Shown here in pieces: positions 1 through 11,476 of a DNA stretch of 55,000 nt (within the stretch, counting starts at the first letter, position 1; each line of letters opens with the position of its first letter). The stretch is from Cryptomeria japonica. Taxonomy: Eukaryota; Streptophyta; Pinopsida; Cupressales; Cupressaceae. The notes under the pieces were generated by a model. The model saw nothing but the letters and a program-made list of their open reading frames with translations, was not told the origin of the DNA and made no database searches. The DNA lies in assembly GCF_030272615.1 (NCBI RefSeq), contig NC_081413.1, forward strand, positions 607,764,209 to 607,819,208. Reading direction: 5' to 3'. The position numbers and the translations under genes were made by a program.

Positions 1-1103
1 ACAGATCAAAACCTTGAAAAATCAATAACAGACCAGTGCCTCTATCCAGGGATATATATGACACTTTTTGGACATAATATCTTATCAACTCAAGAGACAA
101 TTTCTCAGTAACTATGAAGGTTCAGTATGTGTTACACAAACAATAAGAACTCAATCTTTCACTTAATGCAACATGTGATTCACATCAAAGCAAATCTATA
201 AACAGATTTATCAAGAGGACAAAGATAACTCATCAACACAAAAGTGTACACAATATTTGGAAAAAGAGACAATGAACCTTGTATATTAATCTTCAGGAAA
301 TAATTGCATACATAAGCTGCACTTGTAAATACTTCATTACATATTGCTTGCACAAAATGATACTTCTTCTTCCTATAGACTTCTCTAATACAAAATGATA
401 TTCAATCCTTACAACATTATGTTGTTCTTATGACTCTCCTCCCATATCTACATTTTTTAACCACTTATATATGTGGTTGAATGGGCACCATACACCTTTT
501 GGGGTGAAAAGTCACCATTTTACATTAAAATTAACAAAACCCTTTGAAATTAATATGCAAACTAGTTAGTCAATAACCTTGCTTTAAGCTATCTTTCGGG
601 TTTTTGTTTGGTCGGCTGCCTTAACCTTCATATATGAATCTAAAACATTTAGTGGTGGTAGGAAATATCCACTTCTAAAATGGGTCTTCATCAGATTTGA
701 TATTTGCATACATTTTCATTCCAAGTCGACATCTTCTTTCATGAAGGTCAAAATAACAGGCTTTTCAGCCTTCTTACGGTCTTCTGTATGGTCTACAACC
801 AAAAACACATTGTACAGATCTAATATTTTTATTGGAGCTTGGAAATTTGATTTTATAAAATGGGTATTTCTTATATTTTCATGTTTCATTCATTTTAATT
901 CTTTGTTCATATCATCTTTTCTACAGATCAAAAACACTAGTCTTTCATGGGGTCCATTGGAGTTAATTTATTCATATCCTCCTTTACTCTAGTTGTTCAA
1001 ATCATTAATCATCCATTATTTGTCATTTACATGAAGTGACCACCATTTTTAATAGTAGGGTGCTTGAAATTATTTGGAAATTTAAAGCCCCAATAGGTGC
1101 TAC
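1..1103. other. Unassigned AT-rich sequence
   Basis: No coding region, LTR pair or known domain is recognisable. The stretch meets the LTR copy at 1104 with a sharp loss of similarity to the matching place near 21150. The last bases before the break end in CTACA, so this could be the right end of another element inserted in the LTR copy, but its left end is outside the window. Open frames here are short and have no protein-like composition. Confidence 0.5.
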
Positions 1104-3051
1104 AGGGGCGTTGGTGCCCGAAGCATGTGTGGCATCTGTTGAAGGTGGCTGAGTAGGTATATCCTCAGTAATTTCTATATCTTCTTCTTTCTCTTGGGTA
1201 CCCTCTCATGTAGTCTAGCCTATAGTCATCCTTGGTGGGAGAACTTTGGCAAGTGGTACTGCTCCCAATCCATCGGTCACTCCTAGGTCCGCTGCCTTCT
1301 TTAACAATTCAGACTCCCTCATCTTTTCTTGGAGTTTCTTGATTAAGTCCTCAGTACTTTCTTGAGGTTTGTCTTCCTCATCTGGATCAGTGTATGTATT
1401 TTTCCTCTAGGCTAACCTTGTCTTCCGAGCGTACTCCTTATGGCCCCTTGATTGAGGTACCCTTGAAGTGGACTCCTTTTGTTTCACCTTTGAGGCACTG
1501 GGCCTTACCCTCTGGCCTAACCATTGCTTGGTCCTATTGATGACCACTTGAGAAACTTTTTCCATATTTGTGTCATTACTTGCAGACCACTTTATTGGGG
1601 AGAGGGGCCTTTTATCTATCCCTGATTCCCTATAAATTGGATCAAGTAAGTCCCCATCATCCCTAAGGTCTTAAGGGAGGTTATTCTATATTCTGAAATC
1701 TCTTACCTGTGGCACAAATAACCTGTTATAGCTCTTCTCCCTAACCTCAATACTGTCTTGTAGGTTGGCCCAAAATTCCTCCAGGCTGAGCTTGTGCCCC
1801 TCATATACCTTAGGCATAGCTTGATTAAGTTTCCCGTAGGGACCATAAAACTCCCTAGCATGATCATACTCCTTCAAGTTCAAATCTTTAAGCTCTTGTT
1901 CTGCTAATTTTGCTACTTGTATCTTAGAACATGCAAAGATCCTAATAGATATTGAGAAATCGATACCTGCTTTGTGTTTTGATGACAAAAGTGATTGGAT
2001 GCCCACAAACAACCTTACATACTCTAGCAAAATTATCCTATCATTGCAATATCGAGGCAACAACATTGGGTTCCCTTTGAATCCACTAACCCTGATGTAA
2101 GTGGAGCATGGGTTTTGGATGAACCAACATGCCCATTCTCCGATGATAGCCATGGCCTCTGGGCTAATTTGATATCATGCATCCCTTGTTAATTTGATTA
2201 TTATTGGGAAAATGAAGGCATCATTAACTCTCTTGAAATGAGCCTTTGCATTGGCTAGAGTGAGTTGGTAATAATACTCCCATACCTTCTTTTGTCCTTC
2301 CTCATCTCCCAATTGACCTTCTACATGTAGCCCTGGAAACTTTCCAGCTCTAGCAGCTACCCAGATGACGTATGATGTGAAAAATAACTTTTGGGTATGC
2401 TGAATTCTTTCATCTATTTGCAGATATTGTCGGAGAAGATCTGTGGCCAATCAAAGTATTGTTTCCCTATTAAAATAGTGCTCATGAATTGGAACATCTA
2501 GGGATGAAAATGCTTGCAATTTGGCTTGCCAAAGGCCATGCTAAGGATAATGATTAAGTCTCTTTGGTCTCTTTGAAATCCACCCTGAGGATCTCCGTTG
2601 CCTTGAGACCTATCTTTCTTTCTTCTTCCAACCAGTTTTTATTCATGTGCCTCTTACTAGCTGATATTTTGTCATTCCATGCCCTTAAGGCCTCTTCTTC
2701 AGTTAACAGAAATATCTCCTCTCTAGTTGGGATACCAATAACCAACTTGAGCATGTCAGGAGACAAGTCTATGACTATTTTTCCTTGTGCATTCATGCAC
2801 TTTCTAGTCTCTGGGTTATAAAATGGGGCAATCGTCATTATGAACTATGGTGCCTGCAATGACTATGGAAAGGCAATAGCTTCAACTAGGCCCAATCTCT
2901 TGATTCTCCTGTAGAGGTCCTCAAAAATAGGTTTGTCTAATTGATCCTTGATATCCTTGATTTCTATATGGCCGATTTTGGTATCTGTGACCCATCTTAC
3001 TTGATCATCTAACTTTGAAGCATAGACCTGTGCTTGATAATGATATTTCAT
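1104..3051 (-). pseudogene. LTR-borne reading frame, copy A (C-terminal part missing)
   Basis: The frame starts at the ATG at 3051 (MKYHYQAQ) and continues through open pieces at 2863-3051, 2554-2838, 2175-2450 and 1686-2153, broken by stops and at least one frameshift. The same protein is encoded in copy B starting at 23084. Visible features are a charged N-terminal part (motif LTEEEALRAWNDK), a middle part with VIWVAARAGKFPG, and the start of a basic, Ser/Lys-rich region near 1500. I do not recognise a named domain. The product has no signal peptide or convincing membrane segment. Two separately decayed copies of one long protein show that it was a real coding sequence carried by this repeat family. 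Its function is unknown. Confidence 0.55.
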
Positions 3052-3179
3052 GGTGGTTGGGAGTCTATCAATCTATTTGCCTCTTTTGCTGGAGGATGAG
3101 TCTATCTAACCACTCGAACTTGCAAGCAGAAAACAAATCGTCAATCTTTGATAATAATTATAAAAGTTGATTTACTTCG

Positions 3180-3930
3180 AGACTATGGGGTCCCAGGGTC
3201 CCGGGCCAGGCACAAATGAAGAAGGCACAAAAATCTGGGGTCAGGTTGTATGCAAAAGGAATCCCAAAACTCTAGGGTTTTGCGGTTCCGGGTTACTTGA
3301 ATGGGAGCCACTCGGAACTTTGAGTTTCTAGGGTTCCGGGCACGTGAAAACCAACTACCCGGAACTCCAGGGTTCCAAGCAGGAAAAATAAGGCACAGAA
3401 AAGAAAACAAGAAACAAACAAAAACCAACAACCAACAAAAAGAACAATGAGGAAAGAAAATCTAATCTACAAACCACCAAAATGGGCAAGAAAAATCACC
3501 AACCTGGTGAATTGAAATGCCCAAAAATGCCAAGGAAAGCTCGAAAGTTTGGAGGTTCGCGGCTTGGAGCTAGGGAGGAGGAGTTCTGAATGCTCAAATG
3601 AAATTTAAAAGTTCATCATCCCTATTCATACCTCTTCCCAATCTCGTCAGTACGAAGACTTTAAACATGACCTCAGGACTCCGGGGTCCCGAGGTTCTGA
3701 GCTTGACACAAGAAAGGAAACACCCCACCTTGGAACTATGTGGATATAGGGTTCCGAAGCAAGCAAAAGGAGGTTCTACCTCAGGACTCCGGACTTTCGA
3801 GGTAGAAGACTCAAAACCTCGAGGCTCCAGGACTCTGGAGTTCCGAGGTCAAAAACCAAAAAGGAACAAAGGGACCGCGGGACTCTGGAGTTCCGAGATC
3901 AAAAACCAAAGAGGAACAAAGGGAAAAAAA
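3180..3930. repeat. GC-rich field of imperfect palindromic motifs, LTR copy A
   Basis: Variants of GGACTCCGGAGTTCC, GGGTCCCGGG and TAGGGTTCCGGG recur throughout, in a window that is otherwise AT-rich. The core CTCCGGAG is a perfect 8-base palindrome. Near 3830-3930 two copies of a unit of about 50 bases sit in tandem, where LTR copy B has four. The field lies upstream of and around the TATA-like site on the minus strand, so it belongs to the promoter-bearing part of the LTR. Confidence 0.7.
3623..3630 (-). promoter_or_regulatory. Damaged TATA box in LTR copy A
   Basis: The minus strand reads GGTATGAATAGGG here, whereas copy B reads GGTATAAATAGGG at the matching place (23617-23624). One base change breaks an otherwise ideal plant TATA box. 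Confidence 0.5.
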
Positions 3931-4040
3931 AATAAAAGGAAAGAAAAAAGGGAAAAAGAAAAAACCAAAAAAACAAACAAAAGAGACCCAAATTTTGACA
4001 CAAGGAGACTAATGGGGAAATAGATATGCAAGGCATAACA

Positions 4041-5020
4041 AATGGCAACTATTTGGGAAAAATGACTATAGGCAATTTAGAACTTCAAAATCTATGGTTA
4101 ACCCGATGCTTGAGGCTATTATCATTCAAAAGGATGTATAAGAGCAAAAGATGAGTGAACCAATGAACAAACAACCAAGAAGAGAAATGGATATAATTAA
4201 CTCTTAAGTGTGTGCGCATGATTTATTACTCCATCATTTCAATAATGCAGATAATCAGAGGCAAATTGGGCGCAAGCTATGTAGATGAAGTCATCAATCA
4301 TGTTTTGTGCAAGGTCATCCTGGGCATAGCTCTGCTGCCAGTTAGGCATCTACAGCCCCAACAAAGATACCTCTGGTTCTCGTCAAATAGTGCTCCACTA
4401 CCAGCCAGGCGTCCATAGCCCCAGTGGAGGTTACTTGAAACACCCATTTGAGTTGCTTAAGAGGATAATTTCCTATAATGTTTTCTTCAATACCTTTTAA
4501 GAAACTTTCAAACATTGAAGTTCGATAACTGGGTTGGGACCCACGGTGGATAATGTGAAATGCCTTGACTTCAGATTTTTCACTTAAAAACCAGTTTATT
4601 TGATATCTTACAAAACTTTCTGGTTTATCTTAATGTGATGTTTGTGCTAAGTTTATCAAGCTAGCCTTTTCCAATTGAAAGTCAAAAACTCAAATCATAT
4701 GTAAACGATTATATACCACTTTGAACGAGTATAGACAAAAGTTTCAAAATTAACCAAATGATAATGAAGTAGTAAATAGCAGAGAGTCAAAGTCTCTCAG
4801 AATTTGGCAAGATGTTATGCAAAGGATACCTTCCTTTTAGAATCTTTGAGAGCAAAATATGTATATCCCGAATCAACAAACAAACAAAATGAACAAACAA
4901 TCAAACAAAACAAAAGGGAAACAAGCACACAGCAAAACAAAAACACAACAAAGAAACAATGAAGCAAAACAAAAGAAACAACTAATCTACCATATACAAT
5001 AAGTCAAGCTTCAATGAGGA
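4041..5020 (-). other. 3' non-coding region of the large Tat-like element
   Basis: This lies between the integrase stop (near 5021) and the LTR edge at 4040. It holds no recognisable protein-coding sequence. A clear polypurine tract would be expected beside the LTR edge and is not obvious. A diverged 25-base direct repeat is present at 4335-4359 and 4398-4422. Adenine-rich simple sequence (CAAAACAAA type) lies at 4880-4980. Confidence 0.5.
4335..4422. repeat. Diverged direct repeat, 63-base spacing
   Basis: CTGCCAGTTAGGCATCTACA at 4335 matches CTACCAGCCAGGCGTCCATA at 4398, both followed by GCCCC. The differences in this stretch are transitions, as expected of an old tandem duplication decaying by cytosine deamination. 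Confidence 0.45.
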
Positions 5021-6255
5021 TTAATCGAAGTAATGATTGAGGAATTGACCATTGATGGGAAATGGTACAAGTTATGCAGTCAAAGAGCTTAACCTAAAAG
5101 TGTTTTCGCCTAAAATTTCAGCTATTTGGTAAGGACCTAACCACAATATTTCAAACTTGTGGTGATCACCTTTCTTCTACTTGGCCTTGTCCCATAATAG
5201 GACTAGGTCAGAGATCCGAAAAGCTTTCACGTTGGCCCTTTTATCAAACCATCACTTAACAACGGCTTGGTGCTTGGCAAAGTGTTGTAGAGTATTAATC
5301 CTTTTTTCATCAAGTCTTAATAAATTTAAGAGGCGAACCTCTACCTGATCCTCAATGTCAAGTTCTCTCATTAATTGGAAGACCGATATTTGCAAGTTGA
5401 TTGGAAAGACAGGGGTCTGGCCGTAGACAAGGTAATATGGAGAAGTTCCCAAGGCAACTTTTACTCTGGTTCGATCAGCCCATAAGGCATATCTCAATTG
5501 ATTATACCAATCCCTGGGGTTTTTTCAAGTAGCTTCTTAATGACATCTAGGATGTTCTTGTTCGTAGATTCAACTACTCCATTACCTTGTGGGTAGTAGT
5601 TGGATTAAAATTTAAATATCACTTTATATTCGTATGACCATTGCATCAACTGTGCATAAGTAAAAGCAGGGTCATTGTCACATACTAGAGCGAACGACAT
5701 ACCAAACCTGGTGACGATGTGCTCTTAAATAAATTTCAAGACTACCTCAGCAGTAGCATTTCGACATGCAATGGCTTCTATCCATCGGGTGCAGTAATCC
5801 ATTGTAGTAAGAATTAACTTATATCCTACAGATGAGTTAGGATTAATAACACCTACAAAATCCAGTGCCCATTGAGCGAAAGGTCTTACCTCGAACATTG
5901 GTTGGAGAGGCATGGCAGGATTTCTTTCTTTGGAGGTTGTATTTTGGCACGTATGATAGTGACAAACATGCTCATGAGTATCCTTAAATATGCTAGGCCA
6001 ATAATATCTAGCCTTCAAGATTTGATGTGCAGTGGCATCCGTCGACCCATGACTTGTACCATTTTTCCCATAAAATTCCCCAGTCATATTACGAGATTCT
6101 TGATGATCAAGACACCAAAGGTAAATACCTTCATAGTTCTTTCTATAAAGTGTTGAATCCTTGATCATATAATTGGCACTTTTGAGCCATAATGCTCGTC
6201 TTTGCATGGTTGTCAACCCCTCAAGGCACCTATTATTCAACAATATAAATACCAA
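5021..6255 (-). pseudogene. Gypsy integrase (Tat-like), broken
   Basis: The integrase of the large element would insert its cDNA into nuclear DNA. The minus strand shows an N-terminal HHCC zinc-binding region near 5940-6060 (HVCHYHTCQN), then the catalytic core with WALDFVGVINP and TRWIEAIA around 5740-5900. The frame continues through VCDNDPAF and VVESTNKN, which carry the second Asp and the Glu of the D,D-E triad (5560-5700). The piece at 5252-5497 has the typical TSPYYLVYGQTPVFPI box. The C-terminal part ends in NGQFLNHYFD at about 5021, a usual integrase ending in plant Gypsy elements. Frameshifts and stops separate these pieces, so no functional protein is made. Confidence 0.85.
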
Positions 6256-7659
6256 ATCTGTGTACCAGAGGTCCTGATGAATGAATCCAATGTATACTGT
6301 TGGTACTAGATTTGAGGGATGTTAGTCACCATGGCCTGAGACAATCCTTGGCCTCAGACCAACTTCATTGGATGCATCTCTAAATCAAATTCTTGCAATA
6401 TTGCCATCCATTTCCCTCGACGTTCTCCCAGCTCGGACTATATGAGTAGTGACTTCACTGCTTGATCAGGTACAATTGCATAAACTTTACTCCTCAGGAT
6501 GTAATGCCTAAATTTCCTGACTTCTCTTACCAACAAAAAGGCCTTTTTTTCAAGAGCAAAATATCTAACCTCAACACTTTTGAAAGGAGAGCTCATAAAT
6601 GCAATAGGTTTCCTCTACGTCAAAATAGTCGCTCCTGAGTGTAGTGAAGCAAAAGAATATATGTAAAATGACAGAGTGTAATCAGGGCTAGTTAGCATAG
6701 AAGCTTTGGCAATGGATTTCTTAATATGGGCAAAAGCCTCTTTTGCTTCAGTTGTCCATTCGACCTTCGCATCCTTCTTCATCATTTCATTCAATGGCTT
6801 GACTATCTCTACAAACCCAGTAATAAACTTTCTAACAAAATTGATCTTCCCAAATAAAGATCTCATCTCCTTTTTACTGCCAGGCATTTGTAACTTCAAT
6901 AGTGCTTCTACCCGATCTATGTCTATAGATATCCCCCTCTCAGAGATTACGTGGCCAAGTAGCTTTCCTTCAACCAATCCAAACACTCATTTCTTGGGGT
7001 TAAGGGAAATCCCATCTCTGACATCTTTCCAATACCTTTTGGAGGTGGTCTGGGTGGTCTTCTCTGACCTTGGAAAATATCGTCAAGTCGTCCATATAGA
7101 TAATAATGCATTTTCCAATCAGTTCCTTAAAAGTCATATCCATCGCTCGTTGGAAGGTTGCCCCAGCATTAACCAACCCAAATGACATTCTTTTGTACAC
7201 ATATGTTCCCCACTTCATCATAAACGTTGTCTTCATATGATCCTCATAGTTCACCAATACTTGGTTATATCTTGAATAACCATCTAAGAATGACATCATT
7301 TGCGAACCATTTACTATTTGTAGTACTTCATCCAAAGAAGGGAGCAGGTAATTATCTTTCTCGGAGGCTTTGTTGAGATTGTGAAAGTCCACACAAAGCC
7401 ATATTTCTCCATTCTTTTTTCATATTGGTACCAAATTAGCAACCCAAGTAGAATGTCGTACTAGAAAAATAATCTTGGCGGAGAGTAACTTTTGTACTTC
7501 CTTGAAAATCAAGGGTTCTATTAGTGAATTGACCGGCCGTTGCTTTTGCCAGAACAACTTTATGTTAGGTTTTAGGGGGATCACATAGGTGATAATCGTT
7601 GTATCAAATGTCTTTAAATCTTCATACCCCCATGCTATTACATCAATGAACTCTTTCAA
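6256..7659 (-). pseudogene. Gypsy reverse transcriptase and native RNase H, broken
   Basis: Reverse transcriptase copies the element RNA into DNA in the particle. Palm and finger motifs are visible: WQKQRPVN near 7550, VDFHNLNKA at 7370, FLDGYSRYNQ, FGLVNAGATFQRAMD and the catalytic YMDD near 7090. The thumb and connection (LLGHVISERGI, FLTKI-type segment) occupy 6700-6986. The native RNase H follows at 6260-6690 with RKPIAFMSSPFK and VRYFALEKKAF. Its first catalytic Asp, expected in the FASD.S motif, is replaced (FASLHSGA). Stops split the frame at several points, including one just after 7000. RT order and spacing are normal for Ty3/Gypsy. Confidence 0.9.
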
Positions 7660-7976
7660 GATTTGTATCAGTTTTTCTCTTTCATTTTCAGTGCAAATCT
7701 TTCCAATATAGACAATCCTCTATTGTCCTTCTGGACAAATATTATGGGGCTCGTACTTTTCGACATCTGAATCCGTTGTTAATCTCTTCTTTACTCTAGG
7801 GTCAGAATCAAAAGTCTCTCTAAGGTGACTATGCCTTTAGGAATAACGTTAGTTGGTAAATCCAAAATATCAACATTACTTTCGACATTAAGATCATCTG
7901 ATTTATCTTCCTCATCAATAATTTGCTCTTCAGAAGCCCCTGAATTGGCAAGAAACGCTAGAATGTGGGCATCATC
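7660..7976 (-). other. Linker between extra RNase H and reverse transcriptase
   Basis: The minus strand reads as a degraded but protein-like linker: an acidic part (EEQIIDEEDKSDDLN near 7920), then a segment leading into the reverse transcriptase start (KSTSPIIF, LSILERFALKMKEKN). I see no LTR or insertion boundary here. This supports the view that the extra RNase H and the reverse transcriptase belong to one original polyprotein. Confidence 0.55.
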
Positions 7977-8486
7977 CTAGAAGACTTGGAAGTGTTTGAT
8001 ATTATTAGGTACAACATGTATAGAGATTAATTCCACAGAGAACTTCTTCAAAGGGGATTGGCTTACTAGTTCTAATGTACTGGCAACTACGGCCAACGCA
8101 TCAGGTATTCCGTTTACTTTCCTAGGTACCAACTGAATGTTGAAAGCATCAAAATCCTCAATCAGATCCCACACTCTATTTCGATATGCTGCTAACCTTT
8201 TATCATGGCACGCATATTGGCTTTGCACTTGTTTAACCACCTTCTCAGAATCTCCTTGCATCTTCAAACACTTTGCCCCCTTCTTATGAGCAAATAGTAA
8301 TCCTCTAACTAAGGCCTCATACTCTGTCATGTTATTAGTACAAGGGAATTGAAGTCGGTAAGAAGATAAAAGGGTTTTCCCTTTTGGGTTGGTTAACTCT
8401 ACGCCTGCTCCACTGCCTTGCTTAGGTCTTGACCCATCAAACTTTAAAAACCATATTTTATCTTTTGATCTCTTTACATTTTTCAC
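7977..8486 (-). pseudogene. Additional RNase H domain, located before reverse transcriptase
   Basis: This open frame of 169 codons encodes an RNase H of the kind acquired by Tat-lineage Gypsy elements. It would degrade RNA in RNA-DNA hybrids during reverse transcription. All four acidic catalytic positions are visible: Asp in KFDGSRPKQGSGAG, Glu in NNMTEYEALVRG, Asp in KMQGDSEKVV and Asp in NGIPDALA. The neighbouring Tat relic at 24816 has its RNase H directly before integrase. Here the domain instead lies between protease (9186-9632) and reverse transcriptase (7659 and lower on the minus strand). The frame has no internal stop, unlike its neighbours. It is called a pseudogene because the polyprotein around it is broken. 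Confidence 0.85.
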
Positions 8487-8522
8487 CTTAGGATAAATAA
8501 TCAGATTAGCTTCCGAAGACGA

Positions 8523-8966
8523 TTATTGCTTCTCCGACTCAAAGTCTTGTGACAATTGAGATTGTTCAATTTCTGGTTGCATGAACGCTTTAGTAGTGTT
8601 AAGAACAATTTGTTCAGATTGAGTTTGAAGTTGAGATTGTGTTTTTTCGTTCTCTTGCTCAAGAGGGATACCTTCCTTCTCATTTTTGACAATCTCAACT
8701 GCAAGAATCTCCTGGTTGTATTCTTTAGGTTGGGTAGTCTTACTTATAGAATATATTGTTTGGGCCTCTAATCCTTCACAACTTAGACCTTGAACTTCTT
8801 CCATATTGATGGTATGATCATCTTCTTTGTATGGAACTGGACTCATCAATTTCATAATCTGATTCTGACATGGGATACATGAAATATCTGAGTGCTCCTC
8901 ATGATGTATCTGACACCATTTGGAAGCAACAAATCTTGTATCTTCATAGTGTCCCCCAACAAACAC
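8523..8966 (-). pseudogene. Gln/Glu-rich polyprotein linker between protease and RNase H
   Basis: This is an open frame of about 147 codons on the minus strand. The first part has a Cys/His-containing stretch (CQIHHEEHSDISCIPCQ). The second part is rich in Gln, Glu and Ser and probably disordered. It runs in the polyprotein direction from protease towards the extra RNase H. I do not recognise a catalytic domain. The cysteines and histidines could bind a metal, but the spacing is not a standard zinc knuckle. Confidence 0.5.
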
Positions 8967-9185
8967 ATTCCTCCTTGTAATGCTGTAGCAAAACCTTTGA
9001 GTTGCCTTTCATATGAGGTCATATCTTCTTGAAATAACTAGAGAGGAGCCAGTGTAGAGAAAGTGAGAATCTCATTGACCCTGTAAACTCCTGGACTCAC
9101 TTCAGCAAATGCCACCTCATTGGGAGTACCATAATCCATTACCAACTTTTTCAACTTAGGTTCACTATTGATTCAGATCTGGTTC

Positions 9186-9632
9186 TTACTCCTTCCATGG
9201 AAGCCATAGGTATGTAAAACAAGTCAAGAAATATTCTCCCAAAGTCTTTGACCAATCCCTACTAAGGAGCATCCCATATACTTCCGGAATATCCACTACT
9301 TGAATGTCAATATAACGAGATATTTGAGGATCAACACCTAATTGGATGTATACATCTTTCAATTCTCTGATTACGTTAACCTCAGTTTTGTCTAGTTGTA
9401 CCACCTTACTATTTGTACATACTAGTTGAAGTTCAAGCTTCTGACATATAGAGTAGGGCATTACGTTTCCTGAAGCCCCTGAATCTACCAAACAGTTGTG
9501 TAAATTCTTTCCAAATATCCTCAAACTCAATAAAAATGGTGGATTTTCTATTGCATCACTGTTGATGTTAGCATTGACTTCATTAAGGTCTGCTATGTTA
9601 GCCTCATTTCTCTGTGACTCTAACAATTCCAA
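9186..9632 (-). pseudogene. Gypsy aspartic protease
   Basis: This is a retroviral-type aspartic protease that would cut the gag-pol polyprotein. The catalytic loop is intact as CLVDSGASGNVMP, followed by the flap and hydrophobic segments (VVQLDKTEV, DIQVVDIPEVYGMLLSRDW). The ending YGMLLSRDWSKTLGEYF is a good match to Tat-type proteases. The frame is open for about 148 codons. Downstream (8970-9185) the frame is broken before the Gln/Glu-rich linker starts. Confidence 0.85.
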
Positions 9633-9791
9633 CTTTCTAAGGAGATCCCTCTTCTATTAAGGGCAATATCTCAATACTTCCATCACGGACATAGTGGTGG
9701 TAGTCCTCTCCATCTCCTTGGTAACATCAAATAATCCTTTCAGAACATAATCTTGCCCTTTAGCTTGTCTAGGGTGTGCTCCTTGAAAATC

Positions 9792-11476
9792 CTAAGGAGG
9801 GTGAGGATTGTTGCTTGCATTCGCATCAGGAGGTACAAACCCACCCGTCAGGGGAGGTGGCTCCATTAATGGAGCTTTGCCTTGACTCCTAAGATTGTAG
9901 TTGTTTCTGGTCTGAAAGGCCTGAGCATCATATACACATGGTTCACCTTCAACCTCAACCTGAAATTCTTTGCACAGGAAGGTATCGACCACCATGGTAG
10001 TATTAACCTTATCGTGTTCATCATTGGAACAATCTTTTGGCTGAGAGTCAGCTTGAGCAATTCTTATGATTTTCTCGAACTGAGCACAATTAACCTCAGA
10101 ATGCGCAACTATGTCAAGCAACCTGTACCAATTTGTTAGCAAATTCATGTCCGCAAGGTTAACACTTTATGTGTGGTTTGGGTTATCTCATGCGTCGGGG
10201 TGATCATGGTTCACCCCACAGTTATTCGGACCCATATTCCACTGCCTATTATAAGGTTTGTTGTTGTACCTTTGATTTTGGTTCTAGTTATTATAGTCCT
10301 GCTGATTATTATATGGTTAGGAATTATTATACCCTCCTGGAGGATTCATTTTTAGCTAGCTCAAGTCTGAAGTAACCTATGAGATCATTTTCTTTAAGGC
10401 TTCTACTTTAGTAGATATATGAGATCCTTGATTCTCAGGCGTCGTGGTTGGAGGTTGGTTTGTTGAGTTAGTATTACCAAATTGTTGACTTCCCCCTTGC
10501 GCTTGACCAACATATTGCGTTTGAGTGGGGGCAGTATTGGTACTATTTTGCCAAGTCAAAGCTTGGGAAATGAACTGTTAAATCACCTAAAGTTGGGGTG
10601 CATAGATTGGCACAGGGTTCATCGTTGGGGTACCTATAGCTAGAGACGAGGGTATGCTTGGGAGTTGATTGTAGTTTCCTTGATTCACCCCTATAGGTAG
10701 ATTATATACGATCCCTCCTGGGGTTTGATTCAACTCATGGTTCATGCTAATTGCTAGTGCGAAGACTTTTTCCAAGGTGTCCCTTTGGTCTTGAGGAACA
10801 CTCTTCTTAATAAACATAGCAGTCCAAGGGTCGATAGCTCTTAGATATGAGTCGATGGCTACATTAGGCGCTACCTGGTAAGGAGCTTGTAGCCTCTTGA
10901 ATGCCCTTTGGAAGCTAGTATTAAAAGTTGTTAATGGCTCATTTGGCGATTTCTTAAGAGAAGTGAACTAGTGGTATAGTGTCCTGGGGTCTACGTACAC
11001 TCAGAATTGATCAATGAAGGCCTTCTCCAAGACGTCCCAACCTATGATAGAGTTTGCAAGTAAGGTTAAGTACCAATTGTATTCATTCTCCCCAAGTGAA
11101 TATAGGAAGAGTCTACATACTACATCTTGGTGTTCAATATGATTACAAATGATTGCATCTTTGAATGGTTCAATATGTTCATCAACCATTCGTCCCCCTA
11201 AATAGTAAAATTTGCTGCAAAATTTATCTGGGATTTTAGGTAGGTCATGTATACCCCCTAGAATGGTTCCTAGTGGTGTGGTGTCTTGGTTAAAGTAGGC
11301 CATTGAAGGTGGTGATGATGGACATTGAGTCACAAAAGGTGCAGTGATAGGCTGAGGAATAGGAATCAGTTGATCTTCTACATTAAGTATGGATGACTGT
11401 ACTGGTGAGGCTGTTGAGGGTTTTTTCTTAATTTGTCCCTCTTTCTCCTAGTGGAAGGTCCTAACTCTCCTAGTGG
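9792..11476 (-). pseudogene. Gypsy gag, central and C-terminal parts
   Basis: The capsid-like core lies at 11001-11333 (FYYLGGRMVDEHIEPFKDAI, then NEYNWYLTLLANSIIGWDVLEKAFIDQF), the usual retrotransposon gag fold with its aromatic W-Y cluster. It continues through 10587-10817, a Gln/Asn/Thr-rich part at 10377-10559 and a C-terminal part at 9792-10148 ending before protease. No CCHC zinc knuckle is visible. Stops separate the pieces. The N-terminal part was split away by the nested gag-only element and lies at 16967-17221. On the minus strand the gag sequence LGPSTRR is present on both sides of that insertion. Confidence 0.75.
11442..11468. repeat. 27-base target duplication, left copy
   Basis: These 27 bases (TTTCTCCTAG...CCTAACTCT) recur exactly at 16854-16880, on the other side of the nested gag-only element. 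An 8-base extra piece, CCTAGTGG at 11469-11476, lies between this copy and the LTR and repeats 11447-11454. Confidence 0.8.

Larger units (their letters stand above)
1104..4040 (-). repeat. Partial 3' LTR copy of the large Tat-like element
   Basis: This stretch aligns with 21151-24166 in the same orientation, from the shared AGGGGCGTTGG at the left to the shared GGCATAACA at the right. The 79-base length difference is largely explained by fewer minisatellite units near 3800-3930. It contains a decayed reading frame, a GC-rich motif field and a damaged TATA box. Similarity stops abruptly at 1104, so the remaining inner part of this LTR is either deleted or lies beyond the window behind another insertion. 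Confidence 0.6.

Noticed and set aside
741-992. 83-codon open frame
   Set aside because: AT-driven, Phe/Ser-rich translation with no domain, no second copy and no promoter.
3598-4023. 141-codon plus-strand frame over the GC-rich LTR field, and similar frames at 23586-24059 and 23620-23964
   Set aside because: They are translations of the minisatellite. Frames are open on both strands and change with unit number.
4212-4418. 68-codon frame in the 3' non-coding region
   Set aside because: It overlaps a diverged direct repeat and has no protein-like conservation between units.
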